Origin: Cristatella mucedo | Taxonomy: Eukaryota > Bryozoa > Phylactolaemata > Cristatellidae | Length of the DNA stretch: 31,500 bases | Direction: 5' to 3' | Assembly (NCBI GenBank): GCA_009760855.2 | Contig: WPIO01000018.1 | Coordinates: forward strand, 4,311,001 to 4,342,500 | In this document: positions 28,729-31,500 of the stretch, in pieces | Layout: each line of letters opens with the position of its first letter | Numbering within the stretch: position 1 is the first letter of the stretch | The notes under the pieces: model-generated | The model's input: only the letters and a program-made list of their open reading frames with translations | Told to the model about the DNA's origin: nothing | Databases searched by the model: none | Position numbers and translations under genes: made by a program

Positions 28729-29376
28729 ATGGACTACGAGGGACATCCTGCAGCCGATTGTGCTACACGGTCTTCGTCATGGTTTCAACCAGCTCTAAAA
28801 TGCTTTTTGCCTTGTGATCAAACAGTAGGCTCCGAATCACTCCAACGATGCTGTTCCAAACCTATGTCTCCTATTCCTTTGCACTTTCACATCGACCAGA
28901 TTTTCTCATACAACTGCACTTTGTCATCACCAATTATTAGCAAATCCTGCTTATCTGACCACATGCAGACCTCATTCAATCTACAGTGTGTGCCCACATC
29001 CTTCTCTAAAATAACCTGTGAATTGCGAAACCTCAAGACCCTTGACATCGATGCTGTCCGTGCGAGAATATCTACTTCACCTCTGCTGCTCAGTCCTCCC
29101 TCCGATCTGTCATCATTGGTAGATAGCTACAACACGACACTAGCTGACACGCTCGACCAGTTTGCACCTCTGACAAAGAGCGCTGTGCGGCCCCGCCCAG
29201 ACGTCCTATGGTTTACCGCAGACATTAAACTAGCCAGGTCTACTAAACGAAAGCTTGAAAAAGCATACAAAAGATCCGAACTAACTGTCCATCTACAGGC
29301 ATATGAAGACTACTGTAGGTCGTACCAATCGATCCAAGCAAAGGCCAAGTCTAGCTTCTATTACAAACATTGTTGA
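28729..29376 (+). pseudogene. LINE-A endonuclease end and linker
   Basis: This frame covers the last part of the endonuclease (SKSCLSDHMQTSFNLQ) and the linker (LARSTKRKLEKAYKRSELT). It ends at SSFYYKHC, where an extra base relative to the 8250 region shifts the frame before IVESQMHNPKMLM. Confidence 0.85.
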
Positions 29377-30562
29377 ATCACAGATGCACAATCCAAAAAT
29401 GCTGATGTCGACAATAAACCATCTCCTCAACCGTTCCCAGATTAGCTATTTCCCTGATGATCCTTGTGATGATCTAGCCGATCGCTTCTCTCAATTCTTT
29501 GTGCAGAAGATAGACAAGATCAGGGAATCCATCCCTGCGATGACAACCTCTCCACTAGAGCGCTGTTCCTCGGTTCCTAGCTGCACCTCAATGTCTGCAT
29601 TTAAGCAGGTCACTAGTGATCTAGTCCTAAAGTTCGCATCTCAATCAAAGAAGACAATAAGTCATCTGGGCCCTATTCCCACTGTCCTACTCCTACGTTG
29701 CATTGATCTGCTGCTGCCATGCATAACTAACATCATTAATATGTCATTAGCCTCAGGTCATGTCCCAGCACCTTTCAAAAAAGCTGTAGTCAGGCCTCTT
29801 CTCAAGAAAGCAACACTAGACCAAGAAAACTTGAGCAACTACCACCCAGTCTCCCTTCTACCATTCCTATCAAAGACACTGGAACGGGTCGTGGCAGACC
29901 AGCTGAACTCGTATATCGAAACCTCACACCTTGCTAGTAAGTTCCAGTCTGGCTTTAGAGCTAATCACTCCACAGAGTCAGCATTGCTTAGGGTGTACAA
30001 CGACCTACTTAGGAATGCAGACATGGGTAGAGTGTCTCTGCTTGTTTTGCTCGATCTTTCGGTAGCTTTTGACACCATCGATCACAAAGTTCTTCTAGAG
30101 CGCCTCTCATCTCGCCTGGGCATCACTGGCACTGCTCTGCAGTGGTTCAGGTCCTATCTCAGTGGGAGACTCCAGAGTATTGACGTGAATGGACAAAGAT
30201 CATCTGAAGTACCTCTGAAATATGGAGTACCTCAGGGCTCCGTGCTAGGTCTGGTTCTTTTCACGGTTGATACTCTTCCTCTTGCTGATGTGATTGCCAA
30301 GCACAATCTAGGCTTTCACTTCTATGTGGATGACACTCAGTTGTACCTTTGCTTTGATCCCTCCCAGCCTTCGAGCACCTCAAACTCTCTCAACTCACTT
30401 GCTGCATGCATTGATGGCATCCGATCATGGATGGCAGCAAATTTTCTAAAAGTAAACGATGATAAAACTAACTTACTAGTTATGGGCAAACCCAGTGTGA
30501 TTCAGAGATTGGAAAGGCTGACTCTCAAAATTGGCTCTGCCAGCATATCTCCGGTTGCATGA
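29303..30562 (+). pseudogene. LINE-A reverse transcriptase, defective
   Basis: The RT frame runs from VESQMHNPKMLMSTINHLL through NLSNYHPVSLLPFLSKTL, SGFRANHSTESALLRV and YGVPQGSVLGL to a TGA at 30560-30562, which replaces the Ser codon of PVASARNLG. The catalytic box reads YVDD (30323-30334) instead of YADD. The host LINE is therefore inactive several times over. Confidence 0.9.
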
Positions 30563-30611
30563 GCTCGAAATCTAGGGGTCATATTCCAAAGCGACCTCTC
30601 GTTAGACGACC

Positions 30612-30753
30612 GAGCTTGGTTTGGTCTAGCGGTTAAGGTGCTCGCCCCGACCAAGGTCTGACTGAGGTCGTGGGCTCGAGCCCCGAAGCATATGTGAAGC
30701 GCCTGAATAGATATTAAGTTCTCTTGGGGCGCTGTATCAATGAATATTTTTTT
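30612..30753 (+). mobile_element. tRNA-derived SINE with LINE-A-type tail
   Basis: The tRNA-like head has A box TGGTCTAGCGG (30622-30632) and B box GGCTCGAGCCC (30673-30683). After it, 30697-30740 (AAGCGCCTGAATAGATATTA and on to GGGGCGCTGTATCAA) matches the LINE-A 3' hairpin at 10238-10280. It ends in ATATTTTTTT. It interrupts LINE-A coding DNA between GTTAGACGACC and ATATCAGCTCCAC; the intact copy reads GACGACCACATCAGCTCC. No clear target duplication is visible. Confidence 0.88.
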
Positions 30754-31329
30754 CATATCAGCTCCACAGTTAAATCTGCCTATTTTCAGCTCCATAACAT
30801 TGCTAAAATTCGGGCTTGTTTACATAAGGATACTACGTCCAAGTTAGTCCATGCATTCGTGACATCCCGTCTCGACTTCTGCAACTCACTGCTTACTGGC
30901 CTACCAGCATGTGCGATCAGGCGATTGCAGCTCGTGCAAAACTCTGCAGCTAGGCTTGTCTGTCGTGAGCGTCGCAGTTGCCACATTACTCCACTTCTCG
31001 CCGACCTGCACTGGCTACCAGTCAAGCAACGGAATGACTTCAAGGTTTTGTCGCTCACTTTTGGGTCCCCTGATTCTATGGCACCAGCCTATCTCTCAGA
31101 TATACTACCCCATCAGGCCAAGCATCGTACCACCCGTTTTTCGGAATCCAACAGTCTACAAATACCTCGTACAAACCTTAAATCCTTTGGAGACCGTGCA
31201 TTTAGTTCGTATGCTCCCAAAGCCTGGAACTCCCTCCCGACCTGCGTCAGAACATCCCCTGACTTGACCACATTTAAAAGGAACTTAAAAGCACAACTAT
31301 ATAGGACAGCATTTAGTGGGTCCCTGTGA
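30754..31329 (+). pseudogene. LINE-A C-terminal region after the SINE
   Basis: Coding resumes at [19 protein letters not shown], then [38 protein letters not shown] and [19 protein letters not shown] to the normal stop at 31327-31329. It is open throughout but separated from the RT by a stop and the SINE. Confidence 0.88.
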
Positions 31330-31500
31330 TTCGTCCTTGATGTGCTTATGCGTGCTGACACTGTGCATGCTGCCACTAACCACATTTGCATGCTGACCCT
31401 GTGCATGTCACCCCTAACCATATTATTCATTGTGTTTGTTTTTCAAGCATGATTTTACTTACCATTCAATTGCATTTCTTTTTGCAGCAAATGTAAAGCG

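Larger units (their letters stand above)
28640..31500 (+). mobile_element. LINE-A, longest copy, runs off the window
   Basis: It starts in the endonuclease domain (HGFNQL-like, HIDQIFSYNCTLSS, then the SDH motif near 28958) and runs through RT and the C-terminal region (ends 31329) into the 3' UTR, stopping at AAATGTAAAGCG, the start of the 3' hairpin. It is interrupted at 30612-30753 by a SINE. The left boundary is approximate. It is antisense to the isomerase gene, in its upstream intron. Confidence 0.9.

Noticed and set aside
30612-30690. Functional tRNA gene
   Set aside because: The A and B boxes are present, but stem pairing is poor and a LINE-derived tail follows directly, as in a SINE.

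Overview
The window is animal nuclear DNA. It has split genes with GT-AG introns, five groups of interspersed repeats (non-LTR retrotransposons, tRNA-derived SINEs, and CT, TA and CA microsatellites) and no operon-like packing. An animal xylose isomerase and L2/CR1-like LINEs suggest an invertebrate. The sequence alone does not fix the phylum.

Two host genes converge tail to tail. On the + strand, six exons between 4223 and 12949 give a complete 268-residue four-pass membrane protein with the Cys-rich start, spacing and fourth membrane segment of the LAPTM / DUF4728 (pasiflora-like) group. On the - strand, eleven exons from 28284 down to 13420 encode the C-terminal three quarters (333 complete residues) of a xylose isomerase. 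All splice phases agree and the metal-binding residues that fall in this part are intact. The missing N-terminus, including the catalytic His, should lie beyond 31500. The two stops are 470 bp apart. The candidate poly(A) signals cross over, so the two 3' UTRs probably overlap in antisense.

Most of the remaining DNA is repeats. LINE-A (L2/CR1/Jockey group) has two long + strand copies (7841-10306; about 28640 to the window end) and many 5'-truncated or decayed pieces (1778-3180, 10910-11700, 16770-17350, 22089-23360, 24573-24925, 25260-26720). Its 3' end carries a conserved AAAGCGCC...GGCGCTTT hairpin followed by ATT repeats. LINE-B is a second, more decayed family (200-1545, 14220-15010, 17400-17590). 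One SINE at 30612 has a tRNA-like head and a tail copied from the LINE-A 3' end, and it sits inside a LINE-A copy. A second tRNA-derived SINE group has about four copies.

Layout: 1-3290 nested LINE debris; 3290-4222 upstream region of the membrane-protein gene; 4223-12949 that gene, with a long LINE-A in its fourth intron; 12950-13419 overlapping 3' ends; 13420-28284 xylose isomerase with repeat-filled introns; 28285-31500 a further isomerase intron carrying the long LINE-A and its nested SINE.
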